Positions 8,050 through 16,261 of a stretch of DNA of 64,000 nt are shown one piece after another. Source of the DNA: UBA1672 sp050633285 (GTDB lineage: Bacteria > Pseudomonadota > Alphaproteobacteria > Micavibrionales > Micavibrionaceae). The DNA is taken from NCBI GenBank assembly GCA_050633285.1, contig JBOEGG010000002.1:186001-250000 (forward strand), in the 5' to 3' direction. Position numbers and translations under genes: made by a program. A model generated the notes under the pieces. The model saw only the letters and a list, made by a program, of their open reading frames with translations. It made no database searches and was not told the origin of the DNA. How positions within the stretch are numbered: the stretch's first letter is position 1; each line of letters opens with the position of its first letter.

Positions 8050-10074
8050 ATGTCCGAACATGTCAAAATTCCAGACGTAACCCCAATCATACGTTATGTC
8101 GCAAACGGCTCTCAAACCGTTTATACTTATCCGTTTCCGGTATTCGCCAGCGAAGATTTGAAAGTGTATCTGAATGGTGCACAACAGATCAGTGGCTATA
8201 TAATTAATGGTGCAGGAGAAACAACTGGCGGAAATGTCACATTTGAGACACCTCCTGAAAATCAAACCGTCATTACATTAACCCGTGATTTGCCGATTGA
8301 ACGTGTCACGGATTTTCTAGAAGGCGGTGATTTTTCTGCGCAAAGTATCAATAATGAGCTTGATTATATGATTGCATCTTTGCAACAGGTGAACCGTGAA
8401 AATGATGTTATGTTGCGGTATTCCGATCATGAAACTCCCGGAAATGTCAATTTACCTGATCGTGGTTTACGTGCGAATAAAGCATTAGGGTTTGATGGTG
8501 ATGGAAACCCCATAGCCGTGTCCTTAGAAGGTTCAATGGCATCTCCTGACTTTACTGCCACAGGTACAGGTGCTCAAACGCGCACATCTCATGATAAAAT
8601 GGCAGATATTGTTTCGGTCAAGGATTTTGGGGCAGTCGGAGATGGTGTAAACGATGATACAATTGCAATTCAGAATGCTTTGGCCGCATATGACGCGGTT
8701 TTAATTCCTGAAGGCATCTATCTGACAACTGCAACAATCACATTAAAACAATCACAAAGCCTGATCGGGCAAGGCCAAAAATCCATTATTCGCGCTTTGG
8801 ATAATAGCTTTAACATTGTTGAAGTGGTCGAAGATCATGCAAGTTTATCAAATCTGCGTCTTGAAAATGGTGATATCGGCATAAAGTTATACGGTAGAGA
8901 CAGGCCAGTGGTGCAAACCTCTATACGTGATGTAACAAGTGTTGCGGCAAATATCGGTGTGCAGTTGGATGGTTATACAGATACGAATAAACCATGTTAT
9001 TGGAATAACTTTGATCGCGTTTTGGTAGAACAACCCGCGCTTTACGGTTTCCACCTGACAAAATCAGGTGTAGGGGATACACCAAACGCCAATAAATTCC
9101 ATGCTTGCCGCGCGTACTCACATGGGGCAAACACAACGGGCGCAGGTTTCTTTGTAGAACATGGGCGTTTTAACAACTCCTTTATTGATTGCGAAGCAAA
9201 CGTCGCAGGTACAGCGCAAGGGTGTTTCATCATAGGAGCTAACTCCGACAAAACATTGTTGATTAACCCCTATGCAGAGAGCAACAATCTAGTGCCTAAT
9301 ATTAAATTGGAATCTGGATCAATTGAAACATCAATCTATAACCTTCTATCGGTAAGTGATGGTGCAGCGATTTGGGATTTGTCTGGCGGGGAGTATAGTG
9401 CTTATAACGCAGGTTATCCGTACAAAAACCGTCTGCAAAAAACCACCGTAACAGATATGAACGCCACGTTGCAGCGTTACGATACCGAATTTATAGATGC
9501 AAGCGGTAGCGTGACGTTAGACACATCACATTCCGTGCATCTGGTTTCATCCTTTGGCGGCGCATTGAATGTGGAGTTGCCGAGTGCCTCTGATGCCGTG
9601 GGTGTGATGATGGTTGTTAAAAAGACAGACAGCTCCTCTAATGTCATTACGGTCACTGAAAACAGCGGAAGTGGCCCGGATGGTAAAGATTTCTTCCTTG
9701 GTGCGGAAAATGACTATGTGATTATGTTGTCCAATGGCGCAGAATGGTTTGTTATTGCCTCTAACCGTTCATCCGGTAATACGCGTTTCTTTGATGGTAG
9801 CGGAACATACGATATTGATATGGCTGTCGATATTTACTTGCTCTCTAGTTTTGGTGGCGCAATGACCGCACGCCTTCCACCTGCCAATGCCCCCGAAGCG
9901 ATAGGGCGTACAATAACCATAAAAAAAACGGATGTATCAGGCAATACGATCTCTGTAACAGAACAAGGCGCGGTTGGCCCCGATGGTTATGCTCAACCCC
10001 TGAATAGCCAGTATAGCGCGATCACAGTCGTAAGTGATGGAGGGCAATGGTTTATCCTTAATAAACACCTGTAA
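8050..10074 (+). CDS. Tail spike: T7-type fibre head-binding domain, pectate-lyase-like beta helix, duplicated C-terminal domain
   Basis: A 674-residue receptor-binding protein. Residues 1-130 match the N-terminal, virion-attaching domain of T7 gp17-like fibres (NGSQTVYTYPFPV near the start, QSINNELDYMIASLQQ near its end). Residues 190-450 form a right-handed beta helix of the pectate-lyase-3 type, starting at VKDFGAVGDGVNDDTIAIQ, a fold used by spikes that degrade capsule or O-antigen. Residues 480-674 hold two tandem copies of a domain of about 95 residues sharing LLSSFGGA, LP, KKTD and GPDG motifs. A very good AGGAGG site fixes the start. The substrate cannot be told from sequence; catalytic residues were not identified. 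Confidence 0.85.
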   Translation: MSEHVKIPDVTPIIRYVANGSQTVYTYPFPVFASEDLKVYLNGAQQISGYIINGAGETTGGNVTFETPPENQTVITLTRDLPIERVTDFLEGGDFSAQSINNELDYMIASLQQVNRENDVMLRYSDHETPGNVNLPDRGLRANKALGFDGDGNPIAVSLEGSMASPDFTATGTGAQTRTSHDKMADIVSVKDFGAVGDGVNDDTIAIQNALAAYDAVLIPEGIYLTTATITLKQSQSLIGQGQKSIIRALDNSFNIVEVVEDHASLSNLRLENGDIGIKLYGRDRPVVQTSIRDVTSVAANIGVQLDGYTDTNKPCYWNNFDRVLVEQPALYGFHLTKSGVGDTPNANKFHACRAYSHGANTTGAGFFVEHGRFNNSFIDCEANVAGTAQGCFIIGANSDKTLLINPYAESNNLVPNIKLESGSIETSIYNLLSVSDGAAIWDLSGGEYSAYNAGYPYKNRLQKTTVTDMNATLQRYDTEFIDASGSVTLDTSHSVHLVSSFGGALNVELPSASDAVGVMMVVKKTDSSSNVITVTENSGSGPDGKDFFLGAENDYVIMLSNGAEWFVIASNRSSGNTRFFDGSGTYDIDMAVDIYLLSSFGGAMTARLPPANAPEAIGRTITIKKTDVSGNTISVTEQGAVGPDGYAQPLNSQYSAITVVSDGGQWFILNKHL

Positions 10075-10110
10075 CACCGACCATTCATCATTCTACTACA
10101 TCCAAATCAG

Positions 10111-10146
10111 CCTGCTCTTGAATATAGGTTTAAAAGCAGGACTTTT
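10111..10146 (+). terminator. Hairpin with short T-tract ahead of the next late gene (weak)
   Basis: CCTGCT at 10111-10116 pairs with AGCAGG at 10135-10140 over an 18-base loop, followed by ACTTTTG. It is too weak for a confident terminator, but it repeats the hairpin-then-ribosome-site pattern of the other late genes. Confidence 0.4.
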
Positions 10147-10158
10147 GAAAGGAAACCA

Positions 10159-10467
10159 ATGTCCAAAATTGAAATAAGGACGCGAAAGCAGATCTCAGAA
10201 TTTTTACCAGATGCAATTTCAACAGCACTACTTTCATATCAAACATTTTCCGAGCGTGAAGAATTGGAAGAGCCAAAGGCATTTAAAGCGCACCATGACG
10301 CATGTAAGGTCGCGATCGCACATATAGAGCTTTTGATAAAGTTGGCGCAATGGGCCGACCTACCTGACCCAGATTTGGAAGGGAAACAACATCAAGATAT
10401 GCTTCTGGGGCTAATAGAAAGTGCACAAGGAGAGTTAAATGGTTATCGAGAAGATGGGAAAGTTTGA
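10159..10467 (+). CDS. Small helical phage protein, unknown
   Basis: A 102-residue, almost fully helical protein with no hydrophobic segment and no recognised family. GAAAGGAAA precedes the ATG. In T7-like genomes the small terminase subunit and holin lie between the fibre and the large terminase, so a small-terminase role is possible from position alone. The central helix (AHHDACKVAIAHIELLIKLAQ) could mediate oligomerisation. No DNA-binding motif could be seen. Confidence 0.55.
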   Translation: MSKIEIRTRKQISEFLPDAISTALLSYQTFSEREELEEPKAFKAHHDACKVAIAHIELLIKLAQWADLPDPDLEGKQHQDMLLGLIESAQGELNGYREDGKV

Positions 10468-10552
10468 CTTATATGACATAAATCCTTTATCTATGATAAT
10501 ATATATAAAGGCCATATAATTGTATGGCTCAAAAGGGGTGTCCTGAGTGACA

Positions 10553-11221
10553 ATGCGTATAAAAGATTATAATGACAGAGACAATGGCCCTTCGGTTAAG
10601 GTTACACTTGGCGCAGTGGCCGCGTTGGCAACCGCCGTTAGTCTTTATGATTATTGGAAGGATCAAAAAGAAGACCCTTCCAATTATATGTCTTCACTAC
10701 ATCCCAATGAGCTATTTTGTGAAAATCCAAATTTAGCAAACGACTTTATGGGTGACCCGTTTATTAGTTTGAATACAGGGTGGGTCGAAAAAATAGGTAA
10801 TAACTCACGTGTCTATGAACATTTCTGGCAGGCTGCATCAGGGGCTGGCGATCATGAAACGATTGATTTTAAATTCAGCGACAGAATGTATACAACAAGT
10901 CATAGATCTGACTTTTTTGAAAAAATACCTCAGCACGTCATTGATAATCCAAATGCGACCTTTATCCTGACAGGGCACGCGACGGATGACCTTAAAAGCC
11001 AATTAAGCTTAGGTGTGCCACTCGAAGATGGTTTTATGGAGCGTTATACAAAGCACTTGGAAAACAATCAAAAAGCGGTTGAATTACGTTTGGACTTTAT
11101 TGAGGGTAAGCTTCTTGAAGCAGGGGTTTCTGAAGATCGTATAATTAGAAATAACCTCAATACACGTCATAATAAAAGGGCGGTGGATTTAGAAGTGTGT
11201 ACGCCATCCGCGGAAACTTAA
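10553..11221 (+). CDS. Membrane-anchored OmpA-like domain protein in the phage late region
   Basis: A 222-residue protein; a GTG at 10547 would add two residues. Residues 15-33 (KVTLGAVAALATAVSLYDY) form a short hydrophobic segment. The C-terminal 90 residues resemble an OmpA/peptidoglycan-associated fold: NATFILTGHATDD, then ENNQKAVELRLDFIEGKLLEAG, RII and KRAVDLEV, the usual order strand, helix pair, final strand. OmpA domains bind the peptide stem of peptidoglycan. In a phage this could help virion entry or lysis; that is inference. The binding residues normally found in the loop between helices are poorly conserved here, so binding may be weak or absent. Confidence 0.5.
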   Translation: MRIKDYNDRDNGPSVKVTLGAVAALATAVSLYDYWKDQKEDPSNYMSSLHPNELFCENPNLANDFMGDPFISLNTGWVEKIGNNSRVYEHFWQAASGAGDHETIDFKFSDRMYTTSHRSDFFEKIPQHVIDNPNATFILTGHATDDLKSQLSLGVPLEDGFMERYTKHLENNQKAVELRLDFIEGKLLEAGVSEDRIIRNNLNTRHNKRAVDLEVCTPSAET

Positions 11222-11259
11222 ACGCCGTATTACTATTCGCAATTAATGAATAACAACAG

Positions 11260-11281
11260 CGCCCTTTAGGGGCGTTTTTTT
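11260..11281 (+). terminator. Intrinsic terminator ahead of the large terminase gene
   Basis: CGCCC at 11260-11264 pairs with GGGCG at 11270-11274, followed by seven T. The terminase start lies 33 bases downstream. Confidence 0.8.
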
Positions 11282-11313
11282 GTGCCGTTTTTTTAAGAAG
11301 GGAAAGCGTTCCT

Positions 11314-12822
11314 ATGAACATATGCCAGATTACAAACAGTGATTTCAAACTGTTCCTTATCTTGTGGAACCAACAGCAAAACCTTACAACGCCCGAGCTA
11401 CATTTAAGAATTGCGGTATGGCTTGAACAAGCGTGGAAGAATGGTGATAAACGCTTATTACTGATGGCCTTTCGCTCCGCCGGGAAAAGTACGATTATCG
11501 GTATATTTGCCGCATGGTTATTATATCGTAACCCCAATCTACGTATTCTGGTTTTGGCCGCAGACAGCACTCTGGCAAAGAAAATGGTGCGCAATGTAAA
11601 ACGTATAATAGAGCGCCACCCCCTGACCAAACACTTACGCCCGAAAAAGGCGGATCAATGGGCATCGGATCGATTTACGGTGAAACGTATGCTCGAGTTG
11701 CGTGATCCATCTATGATCGCACATGGTGTGTCATCTAATATCACAGGAAGCCGTGCAGATGTCGTGATTTGCGATGATGTCGAAGTTCCCAATACATGCG
11801 ACAGCGCAGAAAAACGCGAAAATTTACGTGAACGTTTGGCAGAAATGGCCTATGTCCTTGTCGCAGGCGGGACGCAGCTTTATGTCGGAACACCGCATCA
11901 CTACTATTCAATCTATGCAGACGAACCACGCCATGAAATTGGTGAAGATGAGGTGTTTTTGGACAGGTTTAAACGTTTAATCTTACCGCTATTAAATGAA
12001 CAAGGGGAGAGTACATGGCCGGAACGCTATTCCCCATATGATATGGCACAAATAAAACGTGCAACTGGGCCAAATAAGTTTGAAAGCCAGATGATGCTCC
12101 GCCCTGTGAATATCGCAGAAGGGCGCCTGAACCCGTCCTTGCTTCATCATTATAGCGAAGAACTTGATTATACGCGTGAACTGCAAACCATGTTCATTGG
12201 TCAAACAAAGATCGTAAGTGCGTCATGTTGGTGGGATCCTGCGTTTGCGAGTGCAAAATCAGGTGTAAAAGGGGATAGCAGCGTATGCGCCGTTGTGTTT
12301 GCCGACGCACTTGGAAATTTTTATCTGCATCATGTCGCCTATATCAAAACGGATGAGCAAGATAAAACAGATGAAGCAACGCAGCAAGCCCGCATCGTCG
12401 CAAATATCGCAAAAACGCATTATCTACCATCAATTACGGTGGAGATTAACGGCATAGGGCGGTTCTTGCCCAATATTTTGCGTAATGCATTAACTAAAGC
12501 ACACGCACCGTGTCGCGTAAACGAAGCTTCCAGCACCCGCGCAAAAGATATCCGCATTATTGAGGGGTTCGACGCATTACTGGCATCCCGCCGCCTCTAT
12601 GTCCATGAAAGCGTCACCAAAACACCATTCCTCATGGAAATGCGCGAATGGCGACCCAAAGGCGGAGGGCAGAAGTCATCCGCTCACGATGATGGTTTGG
12701 ACGCCGTTGCAGGTGCACTATCCCTGCAACCGGATCGAATGGAACGCCTCTATGGACGAGGAGAGCATAGCTGGATGAAAGGCACAAAAGCGCACAAAGC
12801 AAAAAGCGATTTTAAAGTTTAA
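11314..12822 (+). CDS. terL: Phage terminase large subunit
   Basis: A 502-residue DNA-packaging motor. The N-terminal ATPase has a Walker A-like AFRSAGKST around residues 52-60 and a Walker B VVICDDVE at 150-157. The C-terminal nuclease half begins with WWDPAFA near residue 309, holds GDSSVCAVVFADA and ends with the acidic HDDGLDAVAGAL near residue 465, typical of the RNase-H-like fold. It docks on the portal, cuts concatemeric DNA and pumps it into the shell. The position after the spike gene equals that of T7 gene 19. The gene has its own upstream terminator hairpin. The small subunit was not identified with certainty. Confidence 0.9.
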   Translation: MNICQITNSDFKLFLILWNQQQNLTTPELHLRIAVWLEQAWKNGDKRLLLMAFRSAGKSTIIGIFAAWLLYRNPNLRILVLAADSTLAKKMVRNVKRIIERHPLTKHLRPKKADQWASDRFTVKRMLELRDPSMIAHGVSSNITGSRADVVICDDVEVPNTCDSAEKRENLRERLAEMAYVLVAGGTQLYVGTPHHYYSIYADEPRHEIGEDEVFLDRFKRLILPLLNEQGESTWPERYSPYDMAQIKRATGPNKFESQMMLRPVNIAEGRLNPSLLHHYSEELDYTRELQTMFIGQTKIVSASCWWDPAFASAKSGVKGDSSVCAVVFADALGNFYLHHVAYIKTDEQDKTDEATQQARIVANIAKTHYLPSITVEINGIGRFLPNILRNALTKAHAPCRVNEASSTRAKDIRIIEGFDALLASRRLYVHESVTKTPFLMEMREWRPKGGGQKSSAHDDGLDAVAGALSLQPDRMERLYGRGEHSWMKGTKAHKAKSDFKV

Positions 12823-12850
12823 GAACACATATACCAAAAAGGAAAAAGCA

Positions 12851-14602
12851 ATGTTAAACGAACTATTAAGCAGCGTATTAAACGGCGCAGTTGGTAATAA
12901 TCTAAACAATGATCTAAGTGATGTTTTATCCGTGAAAAACGGTCTGCGCGATGCAGGTTTCATAGATCTGGATACCACACCTGAGCCCCACGGTTATTAC
13001 ACCCGTGATCTGGATAACGGAATTAAAGCATTCCAACGTGACAATGACCTGCGTATCGACGGTCGCCTGTTCCCGAAAGGTGAAACTGAGCGTGAACTGT
13101 TCCTTCCCTCCCGCGATATGCAAACATTGGAACGTGATTATGATGTGAAATATTTAGCACCGCGTTTCTATGAACCTGATAAGAGGCCTAACCCAGATCC
13201 GGGGTTTTCTATACCTAATCCATCACTTCCACCATTCTCGTTGCATGGTGAAATACGTGATTTTTACGATAATGATCCGCGGGATATACGAAATTTACGT
13301 GATCATCTGGAACGTTATGGTTATCTGAATGAGCCTCGGAATATGTACCAACATACTGGAATATATGACGGTGAAACACGAGATGCTCTAAAAAAATTCC
13401 AACAAGATCTGGGTATTCGTATCGATGGTAAAATGCAACCGGGTAAAACAACCGAAGCAGGGTTGAACGCCGTGAACGCATTTCAGAAACTCTCAAATGT
13501 GAATGTCTCACCCGAACAGTCAATCGCGGCAATAAACGGTATTATTGGTGCACTACGCGGTGGGCAAAGTGATGCACAAAGGCTCAGTTCTCTAACGCCT
13601 GCTATATCAACGGCTCTTGGCGCACTTGATGGTGGTGCAGGAGGAGCTCTTGGTGGTATTGCAAATGTTGCCAATACTGCGCTTACTATCGCACAAGCAG
13701 TTTTAAGTGCCAAGGATGCCATAAAGGGTGACGGTGACATCCTAACAAAGATCAGTCAACTTGTACCAGCTGTAACATCTGGTATTAGTGGAATTTCAGG
13801 TGCGGCAAAAGACCTTGGACTAACAGGGGATAGGGTAGATGGCATAACGTCTCTATCCTCAGCAGAAAAAACACGTATACAAAATTTACCGCCTCAGCGT
13901 GGTGAAGAAGAGGGTGTTCTAGTCTCTTATATCCAAGCGCGACAAAATGAAAACGCTGCACAAAGCTCAAATACACAAAGCGATGTAATATCAGGCGAAG
14001 CGTCAGATGATACCTTGCATGGACAACAAGGGCAGGCGGATAACTCAAAGACAAGCCTAACCACACCCCCAATCCCACAAATAAAACCTGAAAACATCCC
14101 CGTACCGGGACGTAAACCTAAAGGTACGGCACTTCAAAAGGGGTTAAGTAAAAAGCTACTAGATGTAATTGGTGGCTTGGAAAGTAGTGATAATTATAAT
14201 GTTATTGTTGGAGGTGAAGAGAAGCCTTTAACCTCTATGACTATAAAGGAAGTGCGACAACTACAAAAAGAACGGAATGATCAAAATCTAGGTACAGCCG
14301 TTGGTCGTTATCAAATTATTGATGACAAAATGGGGGACTTGGTACGTTGGATGAATATTAATGAGGGGGTGGTTTTTGACGAAAAAATGCAAGACGAAAT
14401 GGGAAAGGAATTGCTTAGAAGAAGGGGACTTGAAAAGTTCGAAAATGGACAAATAAGTGAAGAAGAGCTCATTAAAAATATTTCAAAAGAATGGGCGGCT
14501 TTACCTAAGGATTCTTCGAATCAAAGCTATTATAGAGGCGTAGGAAATAATAAGTCTCATATTGATTTTGAAACACTTAAAGGGCTTTTGAAAAACCAGT
14601 GA
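12851..14602 (+). CDS. Virion-associated peptidoglycan hydrolase: two peptidoglycan-binding modules, Pro-rich linker, muramidase domain
   Basis: A 583-residue protein. Residues 1-95 repeat the module of the protein at 3863 (PEPHGYYTRDLDNGIKAFQ, IDGRLFPKGETE). A second peptidoglycan-binding module follows at about 135-215 (DALKKFQQDLGIRIDGKM). A central Ala/Gly-rich hydrophobic region at 220-320 could cross or disturb a membrane. A Pro-rich linker (IPVPGRKPKG) leads to a C-terminal lysozyme/transglycosylase-like domain with catalytic-type Glu444 in GLESSDNYNV and the GTAVGRYQI motif, as in GH104/lambda-R-like muramidases. Its position after the terminase suggests a lysin used at entry or lysis. 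In T7 a transglycosylase activity resides in gp16, which is missing here, so this protein may replace it. Confidence 0.75.
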   Translation: MLNELLSSVLNGAVGNNLNNDLSDVLSVKNGLRDAGFIDLDTTPEPHGYYTRDLDNGIKAFQRDNDLRIDGRLFPKGETERELFLPSRDMQTLERDYDVKYLAPRFYEPDKRPNPDPGFSIPNPSLPPFSLHGEIRDFYDNDPRDIRNLRDHLERYGYLNEPRNMYQHTGIYDGETRDALKKFQQDLGIRIDGKMQPGKTTEAGLNAVNAFQKLSNVNVSPEQSIAAINGIIGALRGGQSDAQRLSSLTPAISTALGALDGGAGGALGGIANVANTALTIAQAVLSAKDAIKGDGDILTKISQLVPAVTSGISGISGAAKDLGLTGDRVDGITSLSSAEKTRIQNLPPQRGEEEGVLVSYIQARQNENAAQSSNTQSDVISGEASDDTLHGQQGQADNSKTSLTTPPIPQIKPENIPVPGRKPKGTALQKGLSKKLLDVIGGLESSDNYNVIVGGEEKPLTSMTIKEVRQLQKERNDQNLGTAVGRYQIIDDKMGDLVRWMNINEGVVFDEKMQDEMGKELLRRRGLEKFENGQISEEELIKNISKEWAALPKDSSNQSYYRGVGNNKSHIDFETLKGLLKNQ

Positions 14603-14621
14603 TTGATGTATATAGGGTTGT

Positions 14622-15020
14622 ATGTTTAGTTCAATCATAAGAACATATATTTCTTTTTCGTTTCTTTTATTGAGTGCGTCTTGTGCATCTATAGAGAATA
14701 GACATTCGTTTCCGCTGAACATCCCATATCATGAAGCGCGTTCAGCAATCATAAAGCATGGTTGGCGCCCTGTTGTTGGTGAAAAGAAAAGAGACAATGT
14801 AGGAAAACGTATCTCTTATTTTCATACTCAGGGTTATATAGAGATTGACGATTGTGCCGGTACAGGTGCTGGTTACTGCGCTTTTCATTTTCAAAGTGGT
14901 AATGGAGATTTCTTGATCGTAACGACGCAAGAAGCTCCATTGAATGGACATAATTCCAATCTGAATAATCCTGATGATGCAATTGTTGTAAATTATAGCA
15001 TAGTTGATAGTTTGAATTAG
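14622..15020 (+). CDS. Small predicted lipoprotein downstream of the muramidase gene
   Basis: A 132-residue protein with a signal sequence ending in a lipobox (LLLSASC, Cys at residue 21), so it should be lipidated and held in the envelope. The mature part has YHEARSAIIKHGWRPV, then GYIEIDDCAGTGAGYCAFHF with two further cysteines that may pair. No family was recognised. It lies 20 bases after the muramidase gene and before the broken Sel1 gene. Lysis-type outer spanins are also small lipoproteins, but this one lacks the usual Pro-rich or coiled-coil stretch, so a superinfection-exclusion or cargo role is equally possible. Confidence 0.6.
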   Translation: MFSSIIRTYISFSFLLLSASCASIENRHSFPLNIPYHEARSAIIKHGWRPVVGEKKRDNVGKRISYFHTQGYIEIDDCAGTGAGYCAFHFQSGNGDFLIVTTQEAPLNGHNSNLNNPDDAIVVNYSIVDSLN

Positions 15021-15032
15021 AAGGGCGCTGAT

Positions 15033-15686
15033 TTATTCTCTGTCGAGTAAAGACACTAAAATGATAGCAGCTAAGTCAGAGCTAGTGTCAAAATAATCGT
15101 CGACTGTTTTGGAAAAATCATGTTCATATGAAATATCGTCATATAGGGGCGGTGAAAAGTTAGGGTTTATAGATGTAAGCTCTTTGATAGCATCCTGATG
15201 ACCTTGCATAGCTGCTTTAGTAAGCCAGAGCTTCGTTTGTTCTCTGTCATCGTTTAAATAGATCATTCCCATATGGTATTGAGCATAATCGTAGCCCATT
15301 TCTGCGAAAGGACGGAGCCAATAAAGAGCTTGGTTTTTGTTGTTTTCAGATGATGCATTCTTATGGATAAGTCCGAGTTGGTAAGCCGCGATCGGACAGC
15401 CGCCTGTAGCAGCTTTATCTAACCAATATCTCGCTTTTTTTCATTAGGCACAATTATTTGGTCAGACATTTCTTCTTTCCAAGATAAGTAACCTTTAAGG
15501 TGAATGTACCCAACTATACATTGGGAAGGTGTATGTCCGTTCTCGGCAAGGTATGTCCATAGTTTTAGGGCACGTTTTGTGTTCTGTTGGATGGAGGGAG
15601 TACCTTGAAAATAACTATTAGCTTCGATATAGCGTTGCGCCAATTACAATTGAAATTACGATAATCGAAAATACAGTTTTTTTCAT
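15033..15686 (-). pseudogene. Disrupted Sel1-repeat protein gene (two frame breaks, one at an A-AAA-AAG heptamer)
   Basis: Reading on the reverse strand, a signal-anchor start (MKKTVFSIIVISIVIG at 15686) runs into a stop after 22 codons. The next frame from about 15643 encodes Sel1 sequence (RALKLWTYLAENGHTPSQC) and stops at 15419. A third segment continues the Sel1 pattern (ARYWLDKAATGGCPIAAYQLG, then LWLTKAAMQGH) to 15033. The second break lies at 15434-15440, where seven A are followed by G in the phase A AAA AAG; a -1 slip there joins the segments perfectly. The first break has no such site. Either the gene is decaying, or the sequence contains indels, or at least one shift is programmed. 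It lies opposite the phage genes, like the Sel1 gene at 4680. Confidence 0.7.
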
Positions 15687-15872
15687 AGCTATAGCTGTAG
15701 CATATATTCTATGGTGGAATATAAAAAAGGTGTTTGTGAAACCGAAAAAAATCTAAGAGCATGCAGGACAAAGAAACAGTTGAAAATTTAAATTGAGGAT
15801 ACCCTTATATCATAACGAAAGCCTTTAAATACAAGGCTAGTAGGGCTAAGGAAAAAGAATAAGCATAACACC

Positions 15873-15895
15873 ACCCGCCATTTGGCGGGTTTTTT
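15873..15895 (+). terminator. Intrinsic terminator ahead of the lysis block
   Basis: ACCCGCCA at 15873-15880 pairs with TGGCGGGT at 15883-15890, followed by TTTTTATT. The first lysis-block gene begins 22 bases after the T-run starts. The 180 bases from 15687 to here contain nothing else recognised. Confidence 0.8.
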
Positions 15896-15911
15896 ATTAT
15901 GGAGAAGTATA

Positions 15912-16238
15912 ATGACAGAAATTTCAAAGGATTTGCTTTGGTGGATTACGGTTGTGGATTTGCCTGCGCTTTCGGGGCTTTTGGTGATGATTTGGCGTAC
16001 GCGTGTCGATACGAATAGAGAGTTGGATAACGTACAACTCACATTGGATCGGCGATGTGAGCAACTCCGTGATGCGCTTAATGCGTTTAAACTTGAAGTC
16101 GCCAAAACATATGCATCTCAACGGGACCTGCGTGCACTTGAAAACCGTCTGGTTGAGCATCTTTTGCGTATTGAATCAAAACTCGACACCACGGCATTGA
16201 AAACTGCACGCCTAAGTGCAAGCCAAAACAAAGAATAA
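15912..16238 (+). CDS. Small membrane coiled-coil phage protein (holin- or spanin-like)
   Basis: A 108-residue protein. Residues 5-30 contain a single membrane segment (LLWWITVVDLPALSGLLVMIW). The rest is a charged coiled coil with KTYASQRDLRALENRLVEHLLRIESKLD-like heptads. The ATG at 15912 has GGAGAAG in front; an upstream extension to 15882 would run through the terminator stem. Short TM-plus-coiled-coil proteins next to endolysin genes are often inner-membrane spanins or accessory holins. It precedes the SleB hydrolase gene by 23 bases. The exact role is inferred from context. Confidence 0.6.
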   Translation: MTEISKDLLWWITVVDLPALSGLLVMIWRTRVDTNRELDNVQLTLDRRCEQLRDALNAFKLEVAKTYASQRDLRALENRLVEHLLRIESKLDTTALKTARLSASQNKE

Positions 16239-16261
16239 CTTAATAAAATCAGGAGAAAGAC

